This document shows, piece after piece, positions 40,378-50,226 of a stretch of 64,000 bases of DNA (the stretch's first letter is position 1; each line of letters starts with the position of its first letter). The DNA lies in NCBI RefSeq assembly GCF_002902625.1, contig NZ_PPRG01000043.1, positions 21,118 to 85,117 on the forward strand, in the 5' to 3' direction. Position numbers and translations under genes: made by a program. The DNA comes from Staphylococcus devriesei (GTDB taxonomy: Bacteria; Bacillota; Bacilli; Staphylococcales; Staphylococcaceae). The notes beneath the pieces were generated by a model. The model saw nothing but the letters and a program-made list of their open reading frames with translations, made no database searches and was not told where the DNA came from.

Positions 40378-43300
40378 ATGACTAAAAAATTCAATTTAAA
40401 ATTGCCTTCGATGATTGCACTAACATTATTTGGTGCTGCTTTCACTACTCATCAAGCAAATGCAGCAGAAAATAACCAAAACTCTAGCAATTCAACGAAC
40501 ATTATCGACAATCAAGAAAACATAAAAACTGCTGAACAAGCGAAAAAAGAAGTAAGTAACTCAGCTCAAAATGTTTCTGGCGTCCAAACGTACCAACACC
40601 CTTCAGAAGTTAAAGTAGATGTTGCTTCAAATACAAAATCATATGATGCTAAGCTAGATGATTTAAATAATTCAAATAGCATTACCTCTTCACATGAAAC
40701 ACCTGAGGCAACTGCTAATTCAAACGCTAATAATTCAAATGATAATCATGTAATAGACAATAATCAAACTACTGCATCTAATGAATCGACGTTAAATACG
40801 AATGATAAGAGTAGCCAAACTACTAATCAATTAGAAAGTACTTCTACTCAAAACGAAGCTACAGTAAATAAAAATGATGTAGAAACTAATTCTACACAGT
40901 ACAACGCTCAATCTGATAAAAAAGATAGCACTGAAGTTAGTGATAATAATGCTCAAGATAAAGCTAACTTAGACACTCAAGCGTCTGAAACTAACACTAA
41001 TAAAGAGCAAGCATCTGTAGCGACTCCATCAGCGCAAAATGGAGAGAAAGCTCAGTCAAATATTCAATCATTCTCAGCTGAAAATGATAATTCTAAAGTG
41101 AATCAACAACAAACATCTCAAAGTAAAAATACAACAACGAACGCAACTTCAAAATCAAATGATAAACAAGCAACTGTAGCACAAAATAATGATGAAGATC
41201 GCGCATCTAATCAAGGTAAAGAAATTACAAATGCTACTACTTCAGTAGCGAAAAGTAATCATATTGCTCCTTCATCAAAAGATAATCGCACAGAAACAGT
41301 CACTACTACTAATAATAATAATGCAAAACCTGAGTCTAAAAATAACTCAATGACTAACGAAACAGCAAAAGCGCCAACGAATACTACAACTCATGCTAAG
41401 TCAAATGTAGATTCAAAACTAATTAACCATAATGCTAAAGTTGAAAAACAAGCACCAACAACCCGTGCAGCATCAACTTACGCAACACGCTCAACTGCTA
41501 GCTCTGCTAAACCTACAGGTCGCACTAGCTTTAGAGCTGTAGGTGGTAAAGGTGGCGGACCTAGTACATCAGTTCGCGCTGTTAGCCGTTATGCAACAAC
41601 ATCATCATTACCAAAATATAAACCACAGGTTAATTCATCTATTAACAACTATATTAGAGCTAATAAATTCCAAGCGCCAAGAATCGAAGAAGATTATTCG
41701 TCTTACTTCCCTAAATATGGTTACCGCAATGGTGTAGGTAAACCTGAAGGTATTGTAGTACATGATACTGCTAATGATAACTCGAATATTAACGGCGAGA
41801 TTAGTTATATGAAGAATAATTATAACTCTGCCTTTGTACATGCTTTTGTAGATGGCAATCGTATTATTGAAACTGCCCCTACTGATTATTTATCTTGGGG
41901 TGCTGGTCCATATGCAAACAATCGTTTCATTAATGTAGAAATTGTGCATACTCACGATTATGCTTCATTTGCTAAATCAATGAACAACTATGCTGACTAT
42001 GCAGCAACTCAATTACAATACTATAATTTAAAACCAAATAGTGCTGAAAATGACGGCCAAGGTACAGTATGGACACACTATGCTATTAGTAAGTACCTAG
42101 GCGGTACGGATCATTCGGACCCACATGCATACTTACAATCTCATAATTACAGCTATAACGAATTGTATGATTTAATTAATGAAAAATATTTAATTAAAAC
42201 TGGTCAAGTAGCTCCATGGGGCGCTACATCTACTAGCGGTGCTTCAACTAGTGGTAAAGGCTCAGGTAGTAATAGTGGAAGCACAAATACGACTACTAAC
42301 TCTAAATTATCGGTTAAATCTAATAGCGGTTTAGCTCAAATCAAATCAAACAATAGCGGTGTTTACACTACTGTTTACGATAGCAAAGGACATTCAACAG
42401 ACCAAGTCCATAACACGTTAGCTGTAACTAAATCAGCAACATTAGGTAAAGATAAATATTACTTAGTTTCTGATTACAATAGTGGTAAATTATATGGTTG
42501 GGTTAAACAAGGCGAAACGGTTTATAACACTGTTAAATCTCCTGTTAAATTGAATAAATCATATAATATTAAATCTGGTTCTACTTTATATACAGTGCCT
42601 TGGGGTAATTATAATCAAGTTGCTGGAACAGTTTCTAAATCTAATAAATCACCTTTCAAAGCAACTAAATCTCAACAAGTTGGTAAAGCAACATATTTAT
42701 ATGGTTCAGTAAATGGTACTAATGGTTGGGTAAGTCAAGCTTACTTATCAGATTTAACTAAAGCGGCGACTTCTACTCCTAAAGCAGAAAATACATTTAG
42801 TGTTGCTAATGTGAAAAATACTTTAGGTCAAGTATCTGCGAAAAATAAAGGTACGTATACAACTGTTTATGACAAAACAGCTAAACCAAACGCTTCTATT
42901 GGTGGCAAAACATATTCGATTTCTAAAAAAGCGACTTTAAATAATCAAGACTACTATTTAATCTCAGACTTTAATGGCGGCACATTACGTGGTTGGGTGC
43001 CTGCATCAGAAATAAAAGTACAGTCTACAACACCAACTAAGACTGATGTTACTTATTATAATGTTAAAGGTAACGCACATGTTTATGACACGCCATGGGG
43101 TAGTACTAAACAGGTAAAAGCATCAGTTCCATCAAACGGTAAACAATTAAAAGCTATCGATGAACTTAAAGTAGGTAATGAAACGTACCTTCACGGCGTT
43201 GTAAATAACGTATGGGGTTGGGTTAATTCAAATGACATTCAACAAACACCTAAAGTAAATACAAGAATTGCGACACGAGCTAAAGCGACTAATACACAAC

Positions 43301-44712
43301 CAACAACACAGACAGTATCTAAAATTGCTCAAGTCAAACCAAATAATAGTGGTATTCGTGCAACTGTATACGATAAGGTTGGTAAACATGCGACTAAATA
43401 TGCTAATAGAACTTACAAAGTTTCTAAAGAAAGAACTATTGGTGATAATACGTATGTCTTATTACAAAGCACATCTAAAAAAACACCTTTAGGTTGGTAT
43501 AATGTCAAAGACTTAAACCTTCAAAACTCAAGTTCTGAACAAAAAACATCAGGTACTTATACTGTTAATCGTAAAAATAATGGTCTTTATTCAGTAGCTT
43601 GGGGTACTTCTCAACAACGTTTAGATAATAAAGACTTAGCTAATAAATCATTTAAAGTTTCAAAATCTGTAGTTATCGGTAATACAACATACTTATTCGG
43701 TACTGTAAACGGTAAAGCTGGTTGGATTGCTAAAAATGATTTAGTGGCAAATTCTGATGCCAACAATACTGAAGACTATCAATACGAGTTTATTATTGAT
43801 AGTAACAATGGTTTTTACTACGATAGCCCTACTTCAGCTAAAGCAACGGCATTAAAAGCGTATAATGAACAAATTTTCCAAGTGACACAACGTAAAGTAA
43901 TCAATGGTAAAACTTGGTATTACGGCAAACTAAGTAATGGTAAATATGTATGGATCAAAGATTCTGATCTTAAAAAACAATTAGTGAAGCAAGCTAAAAC
44001 ACATAGAACATTAGATCAAGCTACTGCAATTCAACAAAATGCATATGGCGCTTTACCACAAGTTCAGCGTAATGACCATAAATGGCATAATGCTACTTAT
44101 AGCGAGATCAAAAATGCTATGGATCCTCAAAAAATCGCTAAAGATGATGCGTTAAAATATCAATTTTTACGTTTGGATCGTCCGCAAAATCTTCCGGTAG
44201 CACAAATTAATAAATTACTTAAAGGTAAAGGTATACTTGAAAATCAAGGACAAGCATTTAGTGAAGCTGCTGCAACTTCTGGTATTAATGAAGTGTACTT
44301 AATTGCACATGCTTTAATTGAAACTGGTAACGGTCAATCTCAATTAGCTAAAGGTGCTAATATTGTTAATAATATCGTTAATACTAAGTCTGCTACTAAA
44401 TATCACAATGTATTTGGTATCGCAGCTTTCGATAGTAACCCATTAGCAAATGGAATTAGCTATGCTAAAAAAGCTGGTTGGAATTCAATTTCAAAAGCGA
44501 TTATTGGTGGTGCTAAATTCATTGGCCAAGATTACATTAAAGCTGGTCAAAATACGCTTTATAAAATGCGTTGGAATCCAAGTAACCCTGGTACACATCA
44601 ATATGCTACCGATATTAATTGGGCTAACAGTAATGCACAATATTTAAAACAACTCTATGATCAAATTAAAACTGTTGGTAAATACTTTGAAATCCCAAGT
44701 TTTACAAAATAA
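40378..44712 (+). CDS. atl: Bifunctional autolysin (amidase / glucosaminidase)
   Basis: 1444-residue precursor of the main staphylococcal autolysin. It has a signal peptide of about 29 residues ending ANA-AEN. A very long Asn/Ser/Thr/Gln-rich propeptide runs to about residue 400. The amidase_2 domain is at about 440-610, with the zinc-site segment GIVVHDTANDNS (His about 462) and WTHYAISKYLGG. GW-type wall-binding repeats follow at about 640-1200 (GWVKQ, GWVSQ, GWVPA, GWVNS, GWYNV, GWIAK and a variant VWIKD). The C-terminal glucosaminidase domain has AHALIETGNGQSQLAKG with the catalytic Glu. It is processed outside the cell into two enzymes that separate daughter cells. A terminator follows. 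Confidence 0.97.
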   Translation: MTKKFNLKLPSMIALTLFGAAFTTHQANAAENNQNSSNSTNIIDNQENIKTAEQAKKEVSNSAQNVSGVQTYQHPSEVKVDVASNTKSYDAKLDDLNNSNSITSSHETPEATANSNANNSNDNHVIDNNQTTASNESTLNTNDKSSQTTNQLESTSTQNEATVNKNDVETNSTQYNAQSDKKDSTEVSDNNAQDKANLDTQASETNTNKEQASVATPSAQNGEKAQSNIQSFSAENDNSKVNQQQTSQSKNTTTNATSKSNDKQATVAQNNDEDRASNQGKEITNATTSVAKSNHIAPSSKDNRTETVTTTNNNNAKPESKNNSMTNETAKAPTNTTTHAKSNVDSKLINHNAKVEKQAPTTRAASTYATRSTASSAKPTGRTSFRAVGGKGGGPSTSVRAVSRYATTSSLPKYKPQVNSSINNYIRANKFQAPRIEEDYSSYFPKYGYRNGVGKPEGIVVHDTANDNSNINGEISYMKNNYNSAFVHAFVDGNRIIETAPTDYLSWGAGPYANNRFINVEIVHTHDYASFAKSMNNYADYAATQLQYYNLKPNSAENDGQGTVWTHYAISKYLGGTDHSDPHAYLQSHNYSYNELYDLINEKYLIKTGQVAPWGATSTSGASTSGKGSGSNSGSTNTTTNSKLSVKSNSGLAQIKSNNSGVYTTVYDSKGHSTDQVHNTLAVTKSATLGKDKYYLVSDYNSGKLYGWVKQGETVYNTVKSPVKLNKSYNIKSGSTLYTVPWGNYNQVAGTVSKSNKSPFKATKSQQVGKATYLYGSVNGTNGWVSQAYLSDLTKAATSTPKAENTFSVANVKNTLGQVSAKNKGTYTTVYDKTAKPNASIGGKTYSISKKATLNNQDYYLISDFNGGTLRGWVPASEIKVQSTTPTKTDVTYYNVKGNAHVYDTPWGSTKQVKASVPSNGKQLKAIDELKVGNETYLHGVVNNVWGWVNSNDIQQTPKVNTRIATRAKATNTQPTTQTVSKIAQVKPNNSGIRATVYDKVGKHATKYANRTYKVSKERTIGDNTYVLLQSTSKKTPLGWYNVKDLNLQNSSSEQKTSGTYTVNRKNNGLYSVAWGTSQQRLDNKDLANKSFKVSKSVVIGNTTYLFGTVNGKAGWIAKNDLVANSDANNTEDYQYEFIIDSNNGFYYDSPTSAKATALKAYNEQIFQVTQRKVINGKTWYYGKLSNGKYVWIKDSDLKKQLVKQAKTHRTLDQATAIQQNAYGALPQVQRNDHKWHNATYSEIKNAMDPQKIAKDDALKYQFLRLDRPQNLPVAQINKLLKGKGILENQGQAFSEAAATSGINEVYLIAHALIETGNGQSQLAKGANIVNNIVNTKSATKYHNVFGIAAFDSNPLANGISYAKKAGWNSISKAIIGGAKFIGQDYIKAGQNTLYKMRWNPSNPGTHQYATDINWANSNAQYLKQLYDQIKTVGKYFEIPSFTK

Positions 44713-44733
44713 ATTAATAGTTTGATTTTTAAC

Positions 44734-44785
44734 AAAAGACCAGTCTGGTTCACTTATTAAGGAGGATCAGGCTGGCCTTTATTTA
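44734..44785 (+). terminator. Terminator of atl
   Basis: AAAAGACCAGTCTGGTTC pairs with the GATCAGGCTGGCCTTT segment at about 44765-44780 through several G-T wobbles and is followed by TTTATTTATTT. Confidence 0.7.
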
Positions 44786-44869
44786 TTTGGAACATAAATT
44801 ACACTATAACTAAACTGATAATAAAACTTTTTTTATTTTCAAATCAAACTTAATAGACGCTATAAAATG

Positions 44870-44918
44870 CAAAAATACCCTATGAAATCGTAATAATTGT
44901 TTGATTTCATAGGGCTAT
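44870..44918 (-). terminator. Terminator of the marR-like gene
   Basis: A perfect 12-bp stem (44878-44889 with 44903-44914). On the minus strand it is followed by TATTTTTG, four bases after the stop codon region. Confidence 0.8.
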
Positions 44919-44921
44919 CTT

Positions 44922-45341
44922 TTAAATATAAATATGGCGACTATTTAATTTGTCTAATAAATGATTTAAACTTTCAATTTCTTCTTGAGACAAGCATTGG
45001 CATCTAGCTTCTATTAATTCACATCTTGCAGTATTAATCTGTTTAATTAGAAGACGGGCTTTATCAGTGAGACAAAGTTCTTTACAGCGCAAATCCTCAT
45101 GTGATTGTTGACTGGTAATGTAGCCTTTTTGGACTAATTTTTTAATCCATCGTGAAACAATAGATTGCTCCCTACTCATCTTCATTGTTAAATCATACTG
45201 TGATAGACGATCATAACTATAAAGTATTCTTAACATTTCTAATTGGTCATTAGTAATGTCAGTTCGTTGACCAAAGCGTCTATTGACTAAGCTTAAGTCG
45301 TTATTTGTTAGTGTGATAAGTTTTTCTAGTTGATTGTACAT
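44922..45341 (-). CDS. MarR-family transcriptional regulator
   Basis: 139-residue winged-helix DNA-binding protein. The helix-turn-helix region is LSQYDLTMKMSREQSIVSRW, and the wing is KLVQKGYITSQQSHEDLRCK with a typical DxR. Cys residues occur near positions 108, 128 and 136 (KELCLTDK, ARCELIEARCQCLS); they could sense oxidants, but that is inference. It lies between atl and tspO, and a perfect palindrome occupies the spacer of its own promoter, which suggests autorepression. Its regulon is not evident. Confidence 0.83.
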   Translation of the reverse strand: MYNQLEKLITLTNNDLSLVNRRFGQRTDITNDQLEMLRILYSYDRLSQYDLTMKMSREQSIVSRWIKKLVQKGYITSQQSHEDLRCKELCLTDKARLLIKQINTARCELIEARCQCLSQEEIESLNHLLDKLNSRHIYI

Positions 45342-45376
45342 AGTTGTTCTACTCCACGTTTTTAGTTGATATTACT

Positions 45377-45404
45377 ATTATACTATGAAATTTTCATATG
45401 TCAT
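45377..45404 (-). promoter_or_regulatory. marR-like promoter with operator palindrome
   Basis: On the minus strand ATGACA (45399-45404) and TATAAT (45377-45382) are 16 bases apart. The spacer holds a perfect 15-base palindrome TATGAAA-A-TTTCATA (45384-45398, minus-strand reading). A MarR dimer bound here would block RNA polymerase. Confidence 0.6.
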
Positions 45405-45490
45405 TTTTTGTCAAAAAATCGTCACAATTGTAATGAAAAGAGTATTAAGTGTTGATACACAAAGTATATTAGACATTAGCTAGGAGTCCT

Positions 45491-45982
45491 CTACTGCTTT
45501 TTAAAATACTCTGGGTTATCTTTATTTAATAACCAATTACCAGTATTTAAATAACTAGCGTAGACTGACCATAGAATATAAGGAATTTGTAATAGACCAG
45601 CAAGTCCTTTGGCTTTAAACATCGTTATAGCGTTAATAATTACAGAAATTAATAATACTACACTGTCAACAAGCGCCACGCCTCTTAACTTTTCTTTAAA
45701 ATAAAGTAGTGACCACATATAATTAAATGCTAATTGTAAATAATGAGTCACAGTGACTACTCTTTGTTTGCCGCTATTTATAATACTTAATACAAATGAA
45801 ACTCCCATTAATATATATAAAATAGGCCATACGATTGGAAAAATATAACCCGGTGGCGAAAATGGTGGCTTTTTAAATTGACGATAATCATTTTTAGTAT
45901 CATTAGCAGTCAGTCGTCCAATAATGCTTCCACCAATCATAGGTAAAAGTAAATGAAAACAATATATTATGTATTTTTTCAT
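45491..45982 (-). CDS. tspO: TspO/MBR family membrane protein
   Basis: 163 residues, five membrane helices. The diagnostic segment KKPPFSPPGYIFPIVWPILY lies near residues 37-56, and WSLLYFKEKLRG and LQIPYILWSVYASYLN occur later. TspO proteins bind tetrapyrroles and are linked to oxidative-stress handling. It is on the same strand as the marR-like gene and upstream of it, but 149 bases away with a separate promoter between. Confidence 0.9.
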   Translation of the reverse strand: MKKYIIYCFHLLLPMIGGSIIGRLTANDTKNDYRQFKKPPFSPPGYIFPIVWPILYILMGVSFVLSIINSGKQRVVTVTHYLQLAFNYMWSLLYFKEKLRGVALVDSVVLLISVIINAITMFKAKGLAGLLQIPYILWSVYASYLNTGNWLLNKDNPEYFKKQ

Positions 45983-46148
45983 AATGTAAACCTCCTATAC
46001 TATTTTTTATTCTTCCCTTAAAGTTATTAATTTAATCCTATAAGAAAATTGATAACTATTAGTCAACAGATTACCCTAATTTGTTGCATTACTAAGTAGA
46101 GATGTACTAAGTTATATATTGTTAATATTTAACAAAGGAGACAATTGT

Positions 46149-47157
46149 ATGACTATCAATAGTAAGCGGGATTATTTTTTTTGATAATGCGCGGGCAATA
46201 CTTATATTTTTAGTCGTGTTTGGTCACATGATTCAACCCTATACGTCTGAAAGTAAGTATATATCAGCGCTTTATCTCGTTATTTATAGTTTCCATATGC
46301 CTACCTTCCTATTTATCTCGGGTTACTTTGCTAAACACTTAGATAAACCCCATTATTTAGAAAATATTGCTAAAAAATTAATCGCGCCTTATGCCATTTT
46401 TTACGCCTTTTTCTCAGTATATTATTTTATGACAGGAAAAAGTGATGCTATTCAAATGGATCCATTAAATCCAGTTTTTGCGCTATGGTTCTTATTAACG
46501 CTTTTCTCTTTCCATGTCATCTTAGTCATCATTCGTCGTTATAAACCTTATTATGTCTTACCAATTGCTGTTATCATTTCAGTTCTAGCTGGTTTTTCTG
46601 AAAATATTGACGGATACTTGAGTATTTCTCGTACTATTGTCTTCTTCCCTATTTTCTATCTAGGCTATTTAACGACGAGATCGCATACGCGTATTTTACG
46701 TAATAAAAAAATGAGTCTTATTTCATTGTTAATATTTGTGGCTTTCTTTATTGGCTATTACATTCACCCGATTAATTCAGACTGGTTACTAGGTAGTAGC
46801 CCATATACATCACTTAATCATAACAACGAAGATGTTTATAGCCCATTTAAACGTTTATTACTCTATGTGGTAATACTAACAGGAATGTTTGCCTTTCTTG
46901 CTTTAATGAGTAATCACAAACGTTTCTATACCTATATTGGTAATCGTACAATGTATGTCTATTTACTACACGGTCTCGTTATAGGTCTTGTAAGAGGACA
47001 TGGTATTTATCCTTTTAAAGATACTATTTCAATACTAACGTATATATTTTTAATTATTATCTCTATTTTAATTGTTTATCTTCTATCGACTAATTTTGTA
47101 TGTAAATGGACTAATCCGATTATTAATCTTAAGAAACCATCTGAGTTTAAATATTGA
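46149..47157 (+). pseudogene. Acyltransferase-3 family membrane protein, frameshifted at codon 12
   Basis: The ATG at 46149 (after AAGGAGACA) reads MTINSKRDYFF and then meets TGA. From 46184 on, a second frame reads DNARAILIFLVVFGHMIQPY and continues for over 310 residues to 47157. Removing one T from the run of eight at 46175-46182 joins them into one protein of about 335 residues. The family is fucose-4-O-acetylase-like, with the H-x-x-x-P-like first-helix GHMIQPY and about ten membrane helices, and it O-acylates cell-surface sugars. The internal GTG at 46216 has no ribosome site, so the downstream frame alone is probably not expressed. Confidence 0.85.
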
Positions 47158-47244
47158 ATTTTTAAATTTTCCACCAAAAGAGATACCAACTTATCTTAGA
47201 CGAAAGTGTGTTATTATAAGAATATTCTAAAAATAAGTTTGGAC

Positions 47245-47273
47245 TTGAGGTAAGTTATAAATCATTTATAACT
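47245..47273 (+). promoter_or_regulatory. Aminotransferase promoter overlapped by a perfect palindrome
   Basis: TTGAGG (47245-47250) and TATAAC (47267-47272) are 16 bases apart. A 21-base perfect palindrome with 10-bp arms, AGTTATAAAT and ATTTATAACT around a central C (47253-47273), covers the spacer and the -10 box, about 80 bases before the gene. It looks like a repressor operator. Confidence 0.55.
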
Positions 47274-47350
47274 ATTTATATAAGAGGTTGCAAGTTAATA
47301 ATGTTCTTATCTCAATATATTCAAGCTTAGGTATTGATTGAGGTGTATAT

Positions 47351-48514
47351 ATGAAATTATCTTTAAACTCTAATTCAAGATTTTTAAGGGCGCCAAGTAT
47401 TCGGCAATTTTCAAATAAAATGAAGCATATTGAAGATTGTGTTAATTTAACTATCGGACAACCCGATTTTCCGATGCCTAATGTGGTTAAAAATGCTTAT
47501 ATTCATGCTATTCAAGAAAATAAAACAAGTTATTCTCATAATAAAGGATTGCCTGAAACACGCGAAGCTATCAGCCAGTATTTTAAAAATAAGTATGGTT
47601 TCTACTATAACGAAGAAGAAATTATTGTGACCAATGGCGCAAGTGAAGCACTAGACACATCGTTGCGCAGTATTATTGAGCCAGGCGATGAAATTTTAAT
47701 TCCAGGACCTATCTACGCAGGCTACATTCCTTTGATTGAAACTTTAGGTGGCCATCCTGTTTATATAGATACCACAAATTCTAATTTCAAAGTAACGCCA
47801 GAGTTAATTGCTCACCATATTACAAATAAAACAAAAGCTATCTTACTTAACTACCCTACTAATCCTACAGGGGTCATTCTAGAACGTGAGGAAGTAGAGG
47901 CACTAGTTAACGAGTTAAAAAATAGAGAATTTTTTATCATTAGCGATGAAATTTATGCTGAAAATACTTTTAAAGGCCAACATACATCATTTGCAGAATA
48001 TCAAGAAATACGTGACCAATTACTCTTAATTGGTGGCTTGAGTAAATCACATTCGGCTACAGGTATTCGCATTGGTTTCCTCATCGGTCCAGAATATTTA
48101 ATTGAAAAATTAACATTCATGCACGCCTATAATTGTATTTGTGCTAATGTCCCTGCACAAATCGCTTGTATTACTGCTTTAACTGAGGGTGTAAATGCAC
48201 CACAATATATGAATGAAGCTTATATTGAACGTCGCAATTATTTAAAAAATAAATTATTAGAATTAGGTTTTGAATTAGATGCTCAACCTGAAGGTGCTTT
48301 TTATATTTTTCCAAGTATTAAAAAATATACTGAAGAAGATTATGCCTTTTGCGTTAAACTCCTTGAAGAAGCTCATGTGGCCATCGTGCCGGGCTCTTCG
48401 TTTACGGATATTGGTAAAGGTTATGTACGTATTTCCTATGCCTATGAAATAGATGTTCTAAAAGAAGGTATGCGTCGTTTAGAACAATTTTTAAAAGAAA
48501 ATTATCATTTATAA
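47351..48514 (+). CDS. PLP-dependent aminotransferase (PatA-like, class I/II)
   Basis: 387-residue fold-type I aminotransferase. Substrate-side segments are NLTIGQPDFPMPNVV and LNYPTNPTGV (PLP-ring Asn). The acidic partner is in FFIISDEIYAE, the Schiff-base Lys in GLSKSHSATGIRIGFLIG, and the carboxylate Arg in YVRISYAYEID. It resembles Bacillus PatA (aromatic or N-acetyl-diaminopimelate aminotransferase); the exact substrate cannot be read from sequence. It is monocistronic, and the terminator is shared with menB. Confidence 0.87.
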   Translation: MKLSLNSNSRFLRAPSIRQFSNKMKHIEDCVNLTIGQPDFPMPNVVKNAYIHAIQENKTSYSHNKGLPETREAISQYFKNKYGFYYNEEEIIVTNGASEALDTSLRSIIEPGDEILIPGPIYAGYIPLIETLGGHPVYIDTTNSNFKVTPELIAHHITNKTKAILLNYPTNPTGVILEREEVEALVNELKNREFFIISDEIYAENTFKGQHTSFAEYQEIRDQLLLIGGLSKSHSATGIRIGFLIGPEYLIEKLTFMHAYNCICANVPAQIACITALTEGVNAPQYMNEAYIERRNYLKNKLLELGFELDAQPEGAFYIFPSIKKYTEEDYAFCVKLLEEAHVAIVPGSSFTDIGKGYVRISYAYEIDVLKEGMRRLEQFLKENYHL

Positions 48515-48525
48515 AATATAAGAAA

Positions 48526-48592
48526 AAAGACACTTGAAAGAAAGTATATGTCTCACTCTTTAGTGATTAATACCTTTAGTTCAAGTGTCTTT
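48526..48592. terminator. Bidirectional terminator between the aminotransferase gene and menB
   Basis: A perfect 13-bp outer stem (48526-48538 with 48580-48592) with a 41-nt loop that can fold further. T runs flank it in both directions. Confidence 0.75.
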
Positions 48593-48611
48593 ATTTATAT
48601 TAATCTATCAC

Positions 48612-49430
48612 TTATGGGAATTTAGGAAATTGATCGAAGTCTGGATCGCGTTTTTCTTTAAATGCGTCGCGTCCTTCTTTTGCTTCATCCGTTGTATAGT
48701 AAAGTAACGTAGCATCTCCAGCCATTTGTTGTAAGCCAGCTAAACCGTCAGTATCAGCGTTCATAGCAGCTTTTAAGAAACGTAAAGCTGTTGGAGAATG
48801 TTTCATGATATCTTTACACCATTTAACTGTTTCGTCTTCAATTTGATCTAAAGGTACTACAGTATTTACTAAGCCCATGTCTAATGCTTCTTGTGCATTG
48901 TATTGACGACATAAGTACCAAATTTCACGTGCTTTTTTGTGTCCAACGATTCTTGCTAAATAACCTGAACCATAGCCAGCATCAAATGAACCTACTTTAG
49001 GCCCTGTTTGACCGAAGATAGCATTATCAGCTGCAATTGTTAAATCACATACTACATTTAACACGTTTCCGCCACCGATAGCATAACCTCTAACCATTGC
49101 AATAACTGGCTTAGGTATCACACGGATTAAACGTTGTAAATCTAATACATTCAAACGAGGAATTTGGTCTTCGCCTACATAACCCCCATGGCCACGTTTC
49201 TTTTGGTCTCCGCCTGAACAAAATGCTTTATCGCCTTCACCTGTTAAAATAATTACTGAAATATTTTGATCATCGCGTGCACGACTAAATGCATCAATCA
49301 TTTCAGCAACTGTCTTAGGTGTAAACGCATTACGCACCTCTGGACGGTTGATTGTTACTTTTGCAATTCCTTCGAAGAATTCATATTTAATTTCATCATA
49401 TTCTCTAAGTGTTTCCCACTGTCTACTCAT
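48612..49430 (-). CDS. menB: 1,4-Dihydroxy-2-naphthoyl-CoA synthase
   Basis: 272-residue crotonase-fold enzyme that closes the naphthoquinone ring in menaquinone synthesis. Seen: [18 protein letters not shown], the oxyanion-hole segment [19 protein letters not shown], and [20 protein letters not shown]. Last gene of menFDHB; it overlaps menH by 8 bases. Confidence 0.96.
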   Translation of the reverse strand: MSRQWETLREYDEIKYEFFEGIAKVTINRPEVRNAFTPKTVAEMIDAFSRARDDQNISVIILTGEGDKAFCSGGDQKKRGHGGYVGEDQIPRLNVLDLQRLIRVIPKPVIAMVRGYAIGGGNVLNVVCDLTIAADNAIFGQTGPKVGSFDAGYGSGYLARIVGHKKAREIWYLCRQYNAQEALDMGLVNTVVPLDQIEDETVKWCKDIMKHSPTALRFLKAAMNADTDGLAGLQQMAGDATLLYYTTDEAKEGRDAFKEKRDPDFDQFPKFP

Positions 49431-50226
49431 TTTGCTCCTCCTTTAAAAAACCTACTACTATTGTATCAAATTCCGCTTCATCTTCCACATGAATTGTATG
49501 ACCAACTTCTGAGAAGATATGGACGTGGCTATTACTTATCTCTTTAGCCATAGCCTGAGCTGTTTTAACAAATTTCTTATCTAATTCTCCCGCTAAAATG
49601 AGGCAAGGCACCTGTATATCCTGAATCTCATTCCATAAAGAAGGCATATGGCCCGTGCCATACTCACGCAATGCTTTAGCTAACTTGTGAGGTTGTTGAG
49701 ACATTCGCATCTCACGTATCGCTTTCTTCTTATCTTTATCTAAGTCATATTGTGTATAAAATAAAGGGAGCTTTTCCCAATCATTTACGAATATTTCAAG
49801 ACCTGCAATATCTAATACCTTACCTCTTGCAGCATCAACTTGTTGGCGCTCCACGCGTTCTTCTTCCTTCGCAATACCCGGAGACGTACTTTCCAATATA
49901 ATGTGTTGTAACTTATGTTCACCATGTAACGCATAATATAATGCTATACGTCCACCCATTGAATAGCCTAATAGATTCAATTGATATTCTTTATAAAGCG
50001 CTAAGACTTCATCTATTTCCTTAGTTAAAAATGGGAAATCCCACGTAATGTCCATTGAAGTGGTATCTTGCCCATGTCCAGGTAAATCAATCGTTAAGAC
50101 ATTGGTTTCTTTTAACAAGGCTTCAAGGTGATTATTATACGTACGGCTATCACTAATAAAGCCATGTAATAATATTAGAAGTTGAGTCGCATCTTGATTA
50201 GATTGATGAAAATTATAATGTAGCAT
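49423..50226 (-). CDS. menH: SHCHC synthase (alpha/beta hydrolase)
   Basis: 267 residues. Eliminates pyruvate from SEPHCHC in the menaquinone pathway. Visible are [12 protein letters not shown] near the start (oxyanion region), the nucleophile elbow [13 protein letters not shown], and [16 protein letters not shown] carrying the catalytic His. Position between menD and menB supports MenH rather than a generic hydrolase. It overlaps menD by 14 bases. Confidence 0.9.
   Translation of the reverse strand: MLHYNFHQSNQDATQLLILLHGFISDSRTYNNHLEALLKETNVLTIDLPGHGQDTTSMDITWDFPFLTKEIDEVLALYKEYQLNLLGYSMGGRIALYYALHGEHKLQHIILESTSPGIAKEEERVERQQVDAARGKVLDIAGLEIFVNDWEKLPLFYTQYDLDKDKKKAIREMRMSQQPHKLAKALREYGTGHMPSLWNEIQDIQVPCLILAGELDKKFVKTAQAMAKEISNSHVHIFSEVGHTIHVEDEAEFDTIVVGFLKEEQNE

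Noticed and set aside
41635..41841. Antisense and other-frame open frames inside atl (for example near 41543-41737 and 43268-43492)
   Set aside because: They have no ribosome site and only exist because atl codons are repetitive; shadows of the real gene.
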